DNA from: Nocardia terrae
Lineage (GTDB): Bacteria; Actinomycetota; Actinomycetes; Mycobacteriales; Mycobacteriaceae
Assembly (NCBI RefSeq): GCF_009760405.1
Contig: NZ_WRPP01000001.1
Location: forward strand, 372,001-436,000
Direction: 5' to 3'
DNA length: 64,000 nt
The position numbers were made by a program, and so were the translations under genes. The notes below the pieces were generated by a model. The model was not told the DNA's origin, searched no databases, and was given only the letters and a program-made list of their open reading frames with translations. The stretch's first letter is position 1; each line of letters opens with the position of its first letter. Positions 22,718 through 30,662 of the stretch are shown here, piece after piece.

Positions 22718-23301
22718 ATCGGCGGATACGGGGTGTAGACCGGTGCGGGGCGGAAGTAGCCGCCGGATTGCTTGATCCACAGCAGAATCACGGTGGCGAG
22801 GCCGACCAGCCAGGTCAGGACGGAGAACGCGATCGTGACGGCGGTGGCGTTGGCCGTGAACGCTTCCGCCAGCATGCTGAGGGTGTACAGGCCGAAGAAG
22901 ACAGTTCCGGTCACGCGGGCCCAGTTCTTGCCGGCGCGACTGGCGAAGGCCATCCAGATCCACAAGCCGGCGGAGATCAGTGAAACCACCACCCCGACCC
23001 CGAGCCCGACATTGACGAGGGTGTCGATGTCGTGGTCGCTGAGATTCCCGTGACTGGCCTCGGCGGCCCTCTGCCGCGTCTCATTGATCTGCGTGAACCC
23101 GACCAGCATTCCGATGATGCTGAGCGCGGCGCCCGCCAGCATGAGATAGAAGGCGTAGGTCACCGTCTGCGGTGGCGTCCCCTTGCCGGGCGTCGGCCCT
23201 CCCGCCCCGAACGGCTGATACTCGTTCGGATTCGGATACACCGGGTAACCGGGCGGTCCCGGATACGGTTCCTGATTCGGCCACCCTGGTTGATTCGTCA
23301 T
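22690..23301 (-). CDS. four-helix membrane protein with Pro-rich N-terminus
   Basis: A 203-residue protein. About 50 residues rich in Pro, Tyr and Gly (YPGPPGYPVYPNP) precede four hydrophobic helices spaced across the rest. The C-terminus is again Pro/Tyr-rich. This layout is widespread in actinobacteria, with no known activity. ATG 23301 starts just before the Pro-rich tail. A longer frame upstream would run through the tRNA terminator and is rejected. The 3' end overlaps the small convergent gene. Confidence 0.7.
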   Translation of the reverse strand: MTNQPGWPNQEPYPGPPGYPVYPNPNEYQPFGAGGPTPGKGTPPQTVTYAFYLMLAGAALSIIGMLVGFTQINETRQRAAEASHGNLSDHDIDTLVNVGLGVGVVVSLISAGLWIWMAFASRAGKNWARVTGTVFFGLYTLSMLAEAFTANATAVTIAFSVLTWLVGLATVILLWIKQSGGYFRPAPVYTPYPPIYPGGPGNF

Positions 23302-23346
23302 GTCGTCCCCCGTCTCGGGCGTAGGGCGAGCATATCCGCCCGGGAA

Positions 23347-23382
23347 CGAAAAAAGCCCTGACAGTTGGACTGTCAGGGCTTT
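23347..23382 (-). terminator. terminator of tRNA-Lys copy 2
   Basis: AAAGCCCTGACAGT and its complement form a stem of 14 bp with a 3-nt loop. On the minus strand the stem is followed by a T-run (A-run 23349-23353 on the plus strand). It lies 7 bp past the tRNA end and is a strong intrinsic terminator. Confidence 0.85.
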
Positions 23383-23389
23383 CGTGTTG

Positions 23390-23462
<73 letters not shown>

Positions 23463-23678
23463 GAGTTACTCCGCCGGGGGCTTGGGCTTTCGCTTCGGCC
23501 GCTCTGCGGTGCGGAAAGAACATTAACAGGGTTGATGGCGGAAAGTGAAATCGCCCCTCTGAGCTGGTGGTTTCCCCGGGAGTCGAGAGTTGTTAACGCG
23601 AGCGGGTTGATCACTGATGTTTCGTGCGAGCCCTATGGGGCGTGGAGGGTCTGCACCGAGACGTGAAGTGGGGTTGCG

Positions 23679-24887
23679 ATGAGTGTTGCGAGGGGACGGC
23701 GTCGGTCGGGGAAGTTACTGGGCGTCGGGGCGGTGGTGGCCGTGCTGGCGGTCGCGCTGGCCGGGTGCTCGTCGGACGGGAAGCACCAATCCTCGACGGC
23801 GGCAATCGATCCCAACCCGATCGGTGAGCTCATGAAACCGAAGGTGATCTCGCCGGTCAAGGACGGCGATCAGGGGGTTTCGCCCGGTGCGCTGGATTTG
23901 AAGGTCCAGGACGGCAAGTTCACGAATGTGGTGCTCACCGGTCCGGACGGCAAGCCGGTGGCGGGGGAGCTCGCGGCGGACGGCACCTCGTGGAAGTTGA
24001 CCGAGCAGTTGGGGTTCGGGCGCACCTACAAGCTGAGCGCCGATGCCATCGGGCTCGCGGGCGCGGCCAATTCGACCGTGAGCTTCACCACCATCGTGCC
24101 GCGCAACAAGACCCACCCGTATCTGCTGCCGGCCGAGAACGACGTGGTCGGCATCGGTCAGCCGGTGGCGGTGCAGTTCGACGAGAACATTCCGGACCGC
24201 AAGGCCGCCCAGGACGCGATCAAGATCACGACCACGCCCGCGGTCGAGGGCGCGTTCTACTGGGTCAACAATCGCGAGGTGCGTTGGCGGCCACAGAACT
24301 TCTGGGCCCCGGGCACCAAGGTCGATATCTCGGTCGACACCTACGGCCGCGATCTCGGCGACCGCCTGGTCGGCGACAGTGACATCCACTCCAGCTTCAC
24401 CATCGGCGACGCCACCGTCTTCACCGCCGACGACAACACCAAGATGGTGACGGTCGAGCGCAACGGCGAGGTGATCAAGACCATGCCGACCTCGATGGGC
24501 AAGGACTCCACGCCCACCGACAACGGCGTCTACATCGTGGGCGACAAGTTCGACCGCATCATCATGGACTCGTCCACCTACGGCGTCCCGGTGACCGCGC
24601 CGGGCGGCTACAAGACACCCATCGACTGGGCGACGCGAATCTCGTACTCGGGCATCTTCTTCCACTCGGCCCCGTGGTCGGTGGGTCAGCAGGGCTACGT
24701 CAACACCAGCCACGGCTGCCTCAATCTGAGTCCGGCCGATGCCAAGTGGGTGTACGACAACGTCAAGCGCGGGGACATCACCATCGTGAAGAACACCGTC
24801 GGCGGCACCCTCTCGGGTGTGGACGGGTTGGGCGACTGGAACATTCCGTGGGAGCAGTGGAAGGCCGGGAACGCCGACCGCGGCTGA
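23679..24887 (+). CDS. L,D-transpeptidase lipoprotein (LdtB/LdtMt2-like)
   Basis: A 402-residue cell-wall enzyme. A signal peptide ends in lipobox LAGC (Cys30), two Ig-like domains follow (about 45-250), then a YkuD catalytic domain. The catalytic motif is HGCLNLSP with nucleophile Cys347; the upstream His is in IFFHSAPWS. It makes 3-3 meso-DAP crosslinks in peptidoglycan and is a target of carbapenems. ATG 23679 gives the full signal peptide. Domain order matches the major mycobacterial enzyme. It stands alone, with a large hairpin after it. Confidence 0.92.
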   Translation: MSVARGRRRSGKLLGVGAVVAVLAVALAGCSSDGKHQSSTAAIDPNPIGELMKPKVISPVKDGDQGVSPGALDLKVQDGKFTNVVLTGPDGKPVAGELAADGTSWKLTEQLGFGRTYKLSADAIGLAGAANSTVSFTTIVPRNKTHPYLLPAENDVVGIGQPVAVQFDENIPDRKAAQDAIKITTTPAVEGAFYWVNNREVRWRPQNFWAPGTKVDISVDTYGRDLGDRLVGDSDIHSSFTIGDATVFTADDNTKMVTVERNGEVIKTMPTSMGKDSTPTDNGVYIVGDKFDRIIMDSSTYGVPVTAPGGYKTPIDWATRISYSGIFFHSAPWSVGQQGYVNTSHGCLNLSPADAKWVYDNVKRGDITIVKNTVGGTLSGVDGLGDWNIPWEQWKAGNADRG

Positions 24888-24904
24888 CGAAGTCCGATCG
24901 ACGA

Positions 24905-24950
24905 CACGGGCGAGGGGCGCCGGCGTGATCGCCGGTGCCCCTCGCCCGTG
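24905..24950. terminator. bidirectional hairpin between convergent genes
   Basis: A stem of 21 bp with one G-U pair and a TGAT loop starts at CACGGGCGAGGGGC. It sits between the stops of the L,D-transpeptidase and the convergent Thr-rich protein gene and probably ends transcription from both sides. There is no U-run. Confidence 0.7.
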
Positions 24951-24968
24951 CTCGATGTGGATTCGGAT

Positions 24969-25391
24969 CTAGCCGATGGTGCCCGGCCCGGTGCCGGTTC
25001 CGGTGCCGCCGCCATTGAGGCCGCCGCAGCCCAGCGCCGCGAAGCCGCCGAGCGCGGAGGCGGTGCCGAGCACGGTGCAGGGGCCGCCCTTGCCCGCGGA
25101 ACCCGTGGTGGCGGAACCGAATGCGCCGCCGAGGGTGAAGTTGGAGGAGCCGCTGGTGACCGAGGCCTCCATCGGATCGTTGGCGGCCGGGTCGGTGGAG
25201 GTCGGCGCGGGCGTCGTGGAGGAGGGGCTCGGCGTCGTGGTGCCCGGCGTCGTGGTGGTGCCCGGCGTGGTGGTGGTCGTCGCGGCGGTGGACTGGGAGG
25301 CGTCGGTGAGGACGATCTCCGCGGAGGCGATGGGCGCGGCGGTCGCGATAGCCGCAACGGCTAGCAAAGTGGTTACGGCACAACGATTCAC
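24969..25391 (-). CDS. secreted Thr/Pro-rich, Gly-rich protein
   Basis: A 140-residue exported protein. The signal peptide ends near PIASA (residue 24). A mucin-like run of Thr, Ser and Pro (about 35-70) follows, then a Gly/Ala/Ser-rich C-terminus with two Cys that could form a disulfide. GTG 25391 is preceded by AAGGA. The Thr-rich run is a likely O-glycosylation zone. I know no function; similar small secreted proteins are common in Nocardia. Confidence 0.6.
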   Translation of the reverse strand: MNRCAVTTLLAVAAIATAAPIASAEIVLTDASQSTAATTTTTPGTTTTPGTTTPSPSSTTPAPTSTDPAANDPMEASVTSGSSNFTLGGAFGSATTGSAGKGGPCTVLGTASALGGFAALGCGGLNGGGTGTGTGPGTIG

Positions 25392-25506
25392 GTGCGGAGT
25401 CCTTCGTATCGAGCGTGGGCCGGGGGTCCCGACACCCCCAATGTCGTGAGCAGTCTACGAAGATCGCGTGACCTGCGACGCAAAATGCGACACACTGATG
25501 TTTCTC

Positions 25507-26154
25507 TCACAGTCCCGTGCAGGCGACGGCCCGCACGGGAGCTCCGTCCGCCCCAGGCACGTTGAGCGGGAACAGGGACACTTCCATGCGCTGACCAGCT
25601 GATTGTGCGGTCAGGGCCAGGTCCAGCCCGGTCAGATTCTCGGCGATGACGGCATGCGCGCCGCACATGATTCGATGCACCGGAATCTCCACCGCCGGGG
25701 TCGGATCGACCGACAGCGCGTCGATGCCGATGGTCCGCACACCCGCGGCAACCAGATATTCGGCCGCCGCCACCGTGAGATGCGGATGGTTCAGATACGC
25801 GTGCGTGCCCCAGTGCGCGGACCATCCGGTGGCGATCAGCACGATCTGCCCCGCGGCGACCCGGCCCTCGAAGAATTCGCGTCCGATGGCGCCGCCCGCT
25901 CCCACTTCGCGGGCATCGATGACGACGCCCGGGCCGGTGAACCGTTCCAGCGGCAATTCGTCCAGCGCGGGCAGCGAGTCGTCGATGTGCCGCGGCGCGT
26001 CCACGTGGGTGCCCGTCTGTGAACCCATGTCCAGGTGCAGCACATTGACGCCGTCGACGGCCGCCGTCAGCGCGGGCCGCACGGTGACCTCCGGATCGCC
26101 GGGATACACCGGCATTCCGGACCGAATCGGTACCGAGAGATCGATAATGCCCAC
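25507..26154 (-). CDS. cyclase-family (kynurenine formamidase-like) metal hydrolase
   Basis: A 215-residue protein. The metal-binding motif is GTHVDAPRH, with Asp and His ligands, preceded by the typical start IIDLSVPIRSGMPVYPGD. Family members hydrolyse amides or cyclic substrates such as N-formylkynurenine or isatin. GTG 26154 is chosen because AGGGAGG lies upstream and the family begins there. The longer frame upstream runs across the divergent gene's start. It diverges from the SHELLEMLGDP gene and has no pathway neighbours, so the substrate is unknown. Confidence 0.8.
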   Translation of the reverse strand: MGIIDLSVPIRSGMPVYPGDPEVTVRPALTAAVDGVNVLHLDMGSQTGTHVDAPRHIDDSLPALDELPLERFTGPGVVIDAREVGAGGAIGREFFEGRVAAGQIVLIATGWSAHWGTHAYLNHPHLTVAAAEYLVAAGVRTIGIDALSVDPTPAVEIPVHRIMCGAHAVIAENLTGLDLALTAQSAGQRMEVSLFPLNVPGADGAPVRAVACTGL

Positions 26155-26236
26155 TTCTGCCTGCCTCCCTGGGTGTTTCGCGAGATGATGACAGTCAGCA
26201 AGATCGAATGACGCCGACCACGATGAGGGAATCGCC

Positions 26237-26971
26237 ATGTCTGCCATACATATTGCCGTGTTGAACCGCAGTACCGTACTGACCGACGCGCAGGTTTCCG
26301 CGGTGGTCCCGGTGCTGCAGACGCAGGTGCACCGGGATTGGGCCCCGATCTGGGGCAGCGACGCTGATCTGAGCTTCGTGGGCACGGGGCAGCAGCCCGC
26401 GCCGGGCTCGTGGTGGCTGGTCGTCGCCGACGATTCGGACCAGGCCGGGGCGCTGGGCTATCACGATCTCACCAGCGAGGGCCTGCCGATGGGAAAGGTG
26501 TTCGCGCGCAGCGACGCCAATGCCGGACTGCAGTGGACCGTGACCGCCAGCCACGAGCTGCTGGAGATGCTCGGCGATCCCGACATCAACCTGGCCGCCT
26601 ACGTGTTCACGACCTCGACCACCGGCACCCTCTACGCCTACGAGGTCGCCGACCCCTGCGAGGCCGATCAGTACGGGTATCAGATCGACGGAGTCGCGGT
26701 GTCGGACTTCGTGTTTCCGGCCTGGTTCGAGAACTTCCGGACCGCGGGCAGCACCCAGTTCGACTACGGCAAGCACATCACCGCGCCGTTCCAGCTGTTG
26801 CCGGGCGGGTACATCGGCGCGTTCGACATCACCGGCGGCAGCGGGTGGCATCAACTGACCGCGCAGGACACCGCGCACACCTACACCATGCGCGCCCGGG
26901 TCGGCAGCCGCCGGGAACGCCGGCGCACGCCGCGCGCGCAGTGGTTGCTCAGCACGGCGTCCGCTCGGTGA
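26237..26971 (+). CDS. unknown protein with SHELLEMLGDP motif
   Basis: A 244-residue protein without signal or membrane segments. The notable motif is TASHELLEMLGDP (about 101-113), in which HELLE resembles a zinc-hydrolase helix but lacks the second His of HExxH. Downstream are CEADQYGYQIDGVAVSDFVFPAWF and a Gly-rich part (GGYIGAFDITGGSGW). The tail is basic. Proteins with this motif are scattered across bacteria and, as far as I know, uncharacterised. ATG 26237 follows GAGGGA. Peptidase activity is a guess from the helix. Confidence 0.6.
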   Translation: MSAIHIAVLNRSTVLTDAQVSAVVPVLQTQVHRDWAPIWGSDADLSFVGTGQQPAPGSWWLVVADDSDQAGALGYHDLTSEGLPMGKVFARSDANAGLQWTVTASHELLEMLGDPDINLAAYVFTTSTTGTLYAYEVADPCEADQYGYQIDGVAVSDFVFPAWFENFRTAGSTQFDYGKHITAPFQLLPGGYIGAFDITGGSGWHQLTAQDTAHTYTMRARVGSRRERRRTPRAQWLLSTASAR

Positions 26972-27085
26972 TCCGCGGTGAGATCGCCCACAATTCGTAA
27001 GCCGATCGGTTGCTGATCGATGTCGGCGGGCGGGGTGGTCGTCTATTGTCGCGGGAGCGAACAAATAAACAGGCCGCTATGAGTC

Positions 27086-27260
27086 GTGGCGGGAGAACCC
27101 CGGTCGCCGGGGTACCGAAGGAGCAACCTCCCCGGAATCTCTCAGGTACAAGTACCGTTTCGACCAGGCAACTCTGGAAAGCAGGCGCATCCCGCGCCTC
27201 ACCTACGGTGCAAGCCGCGCGCGTGCGGCGAAGCTCTCAGGTTCCGTGACAGAGGGGGAG
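27086..27260 (+). ncRNA. tandem glycine riboswitch (gcvT class)
   Basis: Two aptamers are recognisable. Aptamer 1 (about 27088-27182) has GGGAGAACC, CCGAAGGAGCAACCTCCCC, GGAATCTCTCAGG and CAACTCTGGAAAGC. Aptamer 2 (about 27191-27260) has CACCTACGGTGCAAG, GCGAAGCTCTCAGG and GTGACAGAGGGGGAG. These match the conserved cores of glycine riboswitches, which often come in pairs and turn genes on when glycine is high. A GC-rich hairpin follows at 27270-27285, with a ribosome site near 27292. The regulated gene would be the sigma-factor-like gene at 27304, not a glycine-cleavage gene. Confidence 0.9.
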
Positions 27261-27303
27261 ATCCGATAACCGGGCGGCTGCCCGGTCGACCAGAGGACCT
27301 CCC

Positions 27304-27825
27304 ATGCCCGTCGATTCCCCGACCCTGCCCCGCACCTGCGCCGAGCCCGCGTCGGTCGCCACGCGACCGCCGGCGATCCCCGGACTGGACATTCTCACCG
27401 CCGCGGCGGCCGGTCGGCGCACCGCCCTCGCCGCGGTCCTGGACTACACCCACCGATTCGTCACCTCGTACTGCCGCGCCACCCTGGGCCCGGATCCGGC
27501 CTCGGATCAGCTGGCCGCTCAGCTGAGCACCACCATCACCACCGGCTGGCCCGCGGCCCGCTCCGCCGGTCGCGACTTCCTCGAGTTCGCCTACTCCAGC
27601 GCGCTGCGCGCCGTCCGGCTGTGCCGCTACGAGCTGCCCGAACCGCAATTCCTCGGCCCGTTGACCGACCGGCAGCGCGAAGTCCTCACCCTGCGGGTGC
27701 CGGTCGGCCTGTCACCGCTGGAAACCGCCGTCGCACTCGATATTCCGGTCCGCACCGTCCACCGCGAAACCCGCCGCGCCTTCGCCGCCCTCGGCACCCG
27801 CCCGCCGCTGGACCGCGTCGCCTGA
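27304..27825 (+). CDS. sigma-70-like (SigD/ShbA-type ECF) protein behind a glycine riboswitch
   Basis: A 173-residue protein. Residues 32-105 resemble region 2 of SigD/ShbA-type sigma factors (AGRRTALAAVLDYTHRFVTSYCRATLG, cut here as a description of residues 35-62), but the usual DDVAQE segment is replaced by ASDQLAAQ. Residues 120-165 form a region 4-like helix-turn-helix: LTDRQREVLTLRV followed by ETAVALDIPVRTVHRETRRAF. It may be a divergent ECF sigma factor or a regulator derived from one. The riboswitch leader 44 bp upstream implies glycine control. Confidence 0.65.
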   Translation: MPVDSPTLPRTCAEPASVATRPPAIPGLDILTAAAAGRRTALAAVLDYTHRFVTSYCRATLGPDPASDQLAAQLSTTITTGWPAARSAGRDFLEFAYSSALRAVRLCRYELPEPQFLGPLTDRQREVLTLRVPVGLSPLETAVALDIPVRTVHRETRRAFAALGTRPPLDRVA

Positions 27826-27839
27826 CCCACCCGGCCGGC

Positions 27840-28110
27840 CGCGGCGGGGCGTGGAGTCCGAAAGCAGCGCGGCGATGAGGGTTTCGGCGACGAACCGCTC
27901 GGCTTGGGGCCGGTCCAGCCGTGGTCGGCGATCAGGGAGCGGTACACGTCGTAGGTGGTCAGGGCGCACACGATGTCGGCCGCACGGGCGGGGGTGAGGC
28001 CGGGCTCGAGAGCGCCCTTGGCCGCGAGCTCGGGGGTGATGTGGCTTGGGCCGTCGTAGCGGCCCTGTTCGGCCGCGGCGAGGAAGACTCCGACCTTGGT
28101 GTCGAAGGCC
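27840..28110 (-). pseudogene. TetR-family regulator, C-terminal remnant
   Basis: Minus-strand text reads FDTKVGVFLAAAEQGRYDG, then TPARAADIVCALTTYDVYRSLIADHGWTGP, the C-terminal ligand domain of a TetR regulator. After TGP the frame changes: the expected continuation QAERFVAETLIAALL is found one frame over (about 27850-27910). The DNA-binding N-terminal half is absent, replaced by the glycosyltransferase remnant. The gene is therefore truncated and frameshifted. Confidence 0.65.
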
Positions 28111-28690
28111 TGCTCGCCGAGGAATTCGAACCCGACCCGATCCTGCACGCGCCGGTGGATCTGGCCGCGCCGCTGCTGGCCGCGCTACGAGGGGTGCCGG
28201 CCATCACCTACGGCACGGGTCTGCTGCTCGAACCGGAGCTCATCGCGGCCATGGCGGAATGGGTTGCACCGCTCTGGGATTCGGTGAGCAGCGCGCCGGA
28301 CGAGTATGCCGGTCTCTACCGGCACGGCTATCTCGACCCGGTGCCGCGCGGCCTGCAACCTGATCTCGGGCCCGCCACCGCCCTCGCGCGGCCCATTCGG
28401 CCCGCGGTACCGGGCACCATCGCCGACGAAATGCCGGAGTGGGCCGATAAGCTCGGCGGTCGCCCGACGGTCTACCTGTCCCTGGGCACCGTGCCGATCT
28501 TCAACCAGCCCGTGGCCTTCGCTCCGCTGCTGGCGGGCCTCGCCGATCGCGACCTCGACGTGGTCGTCACCGTCGGCACCGAGACCGATCCCGCCGAGCT
28601 CGGCCCGCGATCCGGCAATATTCATGTCGCCCAATGGCTTTCGCTGGCCGCCATCCTCCCGCGCTGCGATGCGTCGTGTGCCACGCGGGG
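28100..28690 (+). pseudogene. UGT-like glycosyltransferase remnant
   Basis: Plus-strand text from EEFEPDPILHAPVDLAAPLL through GRPTVYLSLGTVPIFN and HVAQWLSLAAILPRCDA matches the middle of a GT1/MGT-type glycosyltransferase. At about 28671-28674 a one-base loss shifts the frame: the expected VVCHAGS is found in the next frame. The sequence then stops at the end of the methyltransferase gene. Start, N-terminal acceptor domain and C-terminal donor site are missing. It abuts the TetR remnant, so two neighbouring genes decayed together. Confidence 0.7.
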
Positions 28691-29530
28691 TCAGTCTGTT
28701 TCCGGGTTGCGGGCGTGGAGCATCCAGCACGCGCCGGTGAATCGGACCTCGTCGCCGTGGACGAACGGGTCGAAGGCGGGGCGGATCGTTTCGATGACCT
28801 TGTTCCGGAGGGGTTCGTCCGCCTCGAGGAGAGCCAGGCCGACCGGGCCCATGCGTGAGATGTAGCCGAGGAGGGCCGATTCGGGCATCGTGCACTCGGC
28901 GTCGATCGGGTGGATGTCGATCTCGGTCCAGCCGCTCGCTGTCAGGATCTCGGCGGTTCGGTCACGATCGGCCAGGGCGAATTGGCCAGGTGCGCCGGGG
29001 ATTCGGGGCGCCAGGTCGGGCAGCAGCGGTGCGGCGGCGCGCTCGGCGGCGGTCATGAAGGGGTTCTCCGCGAGGTCGCGCCAGACCAGGCAGCCGAGGG
29101 CGCCGCCGGGGCGGGTGGTGGCGCGCAGGTTGGTGAAGGCGGCGACCGGGTCGGCGAAGAACATCACGCCGAACCGGGACATGACCAGGTCGTGAGCGGC
29201 GGGTTCGAAGGGGTGGGTCTGAGCGTCGGCGTGGATGAATTCGACTGGCAGGGCTTCTCGTTCGGCGTGCGCGCGGGCGGCGGCGAGCATCGGCTCGGAG
29301 ATATCGACGCCGGTGCAGTGCGCGCCCAGTTCGCACGCGACGGCGAAGGTGGTGTCGCCGGTACCGCATCCGACATCCAGTACCCGGCGGGCGTCGGCGT
29401 CGCGCGCGACCCGCACGAGGAGGTCCTGGAACGGTCGCATGATCCGCGAGAGGAGGTCCTGGGCGTCGACCCAGGCATTGCCGGAGACGTTCCAGCGGGC
29501 GGATTGGTCCTTGTCGAGGGGTGTCGTCAT
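28691..29530 (-). CDS. class I SAM-dependent methyltransferase
   Basis: A 279-residue methyltransferase. Motif I is VLDVGCGTGDTTFA, the acidic loop is GVDISEPML, and motif II/III is AAHDLVMSRFGVMFF. The C-terminus is typical of UbiE/MenG-like enzymes that act on small lipophilic molecules. ATG 29530 is preceded by AAGGA, and the longer frame is rejected. It diverges from a MerR regulator with an inverted repeat between them, so it is probably that regulator's target. Confidence 0.85.
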   Translation of the reverse strand: MTTPLDKDQSARWNVSGNAWVDAQDLLSRIMRPFQDLLVRVARDADARRVLDVGCGTGDTTFAVACELGAHCTGVDISEPMLAAARAHAEREALPVEFIHADAQTHPFEPAAHDLVMSRFGVMFFADPVAAFTNLRATTRPGGALGCLVWRDLAENPFMTAAERAAAPLLPDLAPRIPGAPGQFALADRDRTAEILTASGWTEIDIHPIDAECTMPESALLGYISRMGPVGLALLEADEPLRNKVIETIRPAFDPFVHGDEVRFTGACWMLHARNPETD

Positions 29531-29579
29531 GGGCGCTGGTCCTTCGTCGGTGAACGGGCGGAGAATTACACTGTCCCAA

Positions 29580-29595
29580 TTCAAGTCGGCTTGAA
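29580..29595. promoter_or_regulatory. MerR/SoxR-like operator dyad
   Basis: TTCAAG-TCGG-CTTGAA is a perfect six-base dyad, close to the CTCAAG-N4-CTTGAG form of SoxR boxes. It lies between the divergent methyltransferase and MerR starts and overlaps a TTGACT -35-like element on the minus strand (29595-29600). Confidence 0.6.
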
Positions 29596-29616
29596 GTCAA
29601 GGTCCGAGGTGATCCC

Positions 29617-30054
29617 GTGAGCAGCCTGGATATCGGGGAAGTCGTGCGTCGATCGGGTGTTCCGGCCTCGACGCTGCGCTATTACGAGGAGCGCGGCCTG
29701 ATCAGCCCGACCGGTCGGCGCGGTCTGCGTCGCCAATACGACGAATCGGTCCTGGAACAGCTGGCCTTGATCTCGGTCGGCCGCGTCGCCGGGTTCTCGC
29801 TCGAGGAGATCGTTCTCGTCTTCGGTCCCCAGGGCGAGCTGAAAGTGGACCGCGCCCTGCTGCTCGGCAAGGCCGACGAATTGGACCGCACCATCGCGCA
29901 ATTGACCGCCGTGCGGGACGGTCTGCGGCATGCCGCCGCGTGCCCGGCCCCGAGCCACGCGGAGTGCCCGAGCTTCCGGCACCTGCTGCGCGAGGTGATC
30001 GAAGGCCGCCTGCACGGCGGCGAGGCCCTCACCGGCGAGGTGACGATGCCGTGA
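29617..30054 (+). CDS. MerR-family transcriptional regulator
   Basis: A 145-residue MerR protein. The winged helix starts at DIGEVVRRSGVPASTLRYYEE, followed by a long dimerisation helix (about 78-110). The tail has Cys residues in AAACPAPSHAECPSF; the spacing is wider than the SoxR cluster, so redox or metal sensing is possible but unproven. The GTG start at 29617 fits the family N-terminus. It is divergent from the methyltransferase with a dyad in the shared promoter. Confidence 0.85.
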   Translation: MSSLDIGEVVRRSGVPASTLRYYEERGLISPTGRRGLRRQYDESVLEQLALISVGRVAGFSLEEIVLVFGPQGELKVDRALLLGKADELDRTIAQLTAVRDGLRHAAACPAPSHAECPSFRHLLREVIEGRLHGGEALTGEVTMP

Positions 30055-30065
30055 ATCATCCGGTC

Positions 30066-30557
30066 TTATAGCGACTCGTTCCATTTGTAGCCCGGGTGGA
30101 CGCCCGGGGTCAGCCCCGCGTCGGCGGCGATGCGGACCAGCATCTCGGAGAGCTGAGCGTGCTCTTCCGGCGTCAGCGACCGGCACAGATGCTGCTCGGA
30201 TTCCCGTGCGACCGCGGCCAATTCACCGAGTTTGGCCCGTCCCCGCGCGGTCAGGTAGAGCGCGTGCTGTCGCCGGTCGTCGGGATTGCGTTTGCGCTCG
30301 ATGAGCTCGCGTTCCTCGAGCTTGTCGGCGAACTGCACGAACCGGCTGGGCGGCATGCCCAGTTCGTCGGCGAGCTCACGCTGGCTGCGACCGGGCTGAG
30401 CGATGAGCAGGCGGAGCAGTCCGGCCTGGGCGGGCGTCAGGTCGATAGCGGCCGTGCGCTCCGCGAATCGGTTGGCGGCATAGGCCCCGACCTGGGCCAA
30501 CAGGAATCCGACGGCGGTCAGGGCGCGCTGCGGCGCGAAGTCTTCTTTCGCATCCAT
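30066..30557 (-). CDS. MarR-family transcriptional regulator
   Basis: A 163-residue MarR protein with dimerisation helices at both ends and a winged helix in the middle: SQRELADELGMPPSRFVQFADKLEERELIERKR, then the DDRRQHALYLT wing (quoted as separate parts at about 59-90 and 92-102). It diverges from a membrane-protein gene. A dyad overlaps the promoter between them, the usual arrangement for autoregulation and repression of the neighbour. The ligand is unknown. Confidence 0.85.
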   Translation of the reverse strand: MDAKEDFAPQRALTAVGFLLAQVGAYAANRFAERTAAIDLTPAQAGLLRLLIAQPGRSQRELADELGMPPSRFVQFADKLEERELIERKRNPDDRRQHALYLTARGRAKLGELAAVARESEQHLCRSLTPEEHAQLSEMLVRIAADAGLTPGVHPGYKWNESL

Positions 30558-30591
30558 GCGGCAATAGTAGCAGCGGGAAAATAATAGACGC

Positions 30592-30621
30592 TTGACAATC
30601 GTTACAGATTGTAATCATTAT
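30592..30621 (+). promoter_or_regulatory. promoter with MarR-type operator
   Basis: TTGACA (30592-30597) and CATTAT (30616-30621) are 18 bp apart and form a good -35/-10 pair for the membrane-protein gene. The dyad ACAATC-N6-GATTGT (30595-30612) covers the -35 and spacer, so a bound MarR dimer would block RNA polymerase. Confidence 0.6.
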
Positions 30622-30662
30622 TCAGTAAGCACGGTTCAACCCCGAGATTGAGGATCACCGCG

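Noticed and set aside
26195..27064. Minus-strand frame of 289 codons over the SHELLEMLGDP gene
   Set aside because: It is the mirror of a plausible coding gene with a good ribosome site, and has no domain of its own.
27270..27285. CCGGGC-GGCT-GCCCGG hairpin as an intrinsic terminator of the riboswitch
   Set aside because: It has only six base pairs and no U-run; it may be part of the expression platform but cannot be called a terminator.
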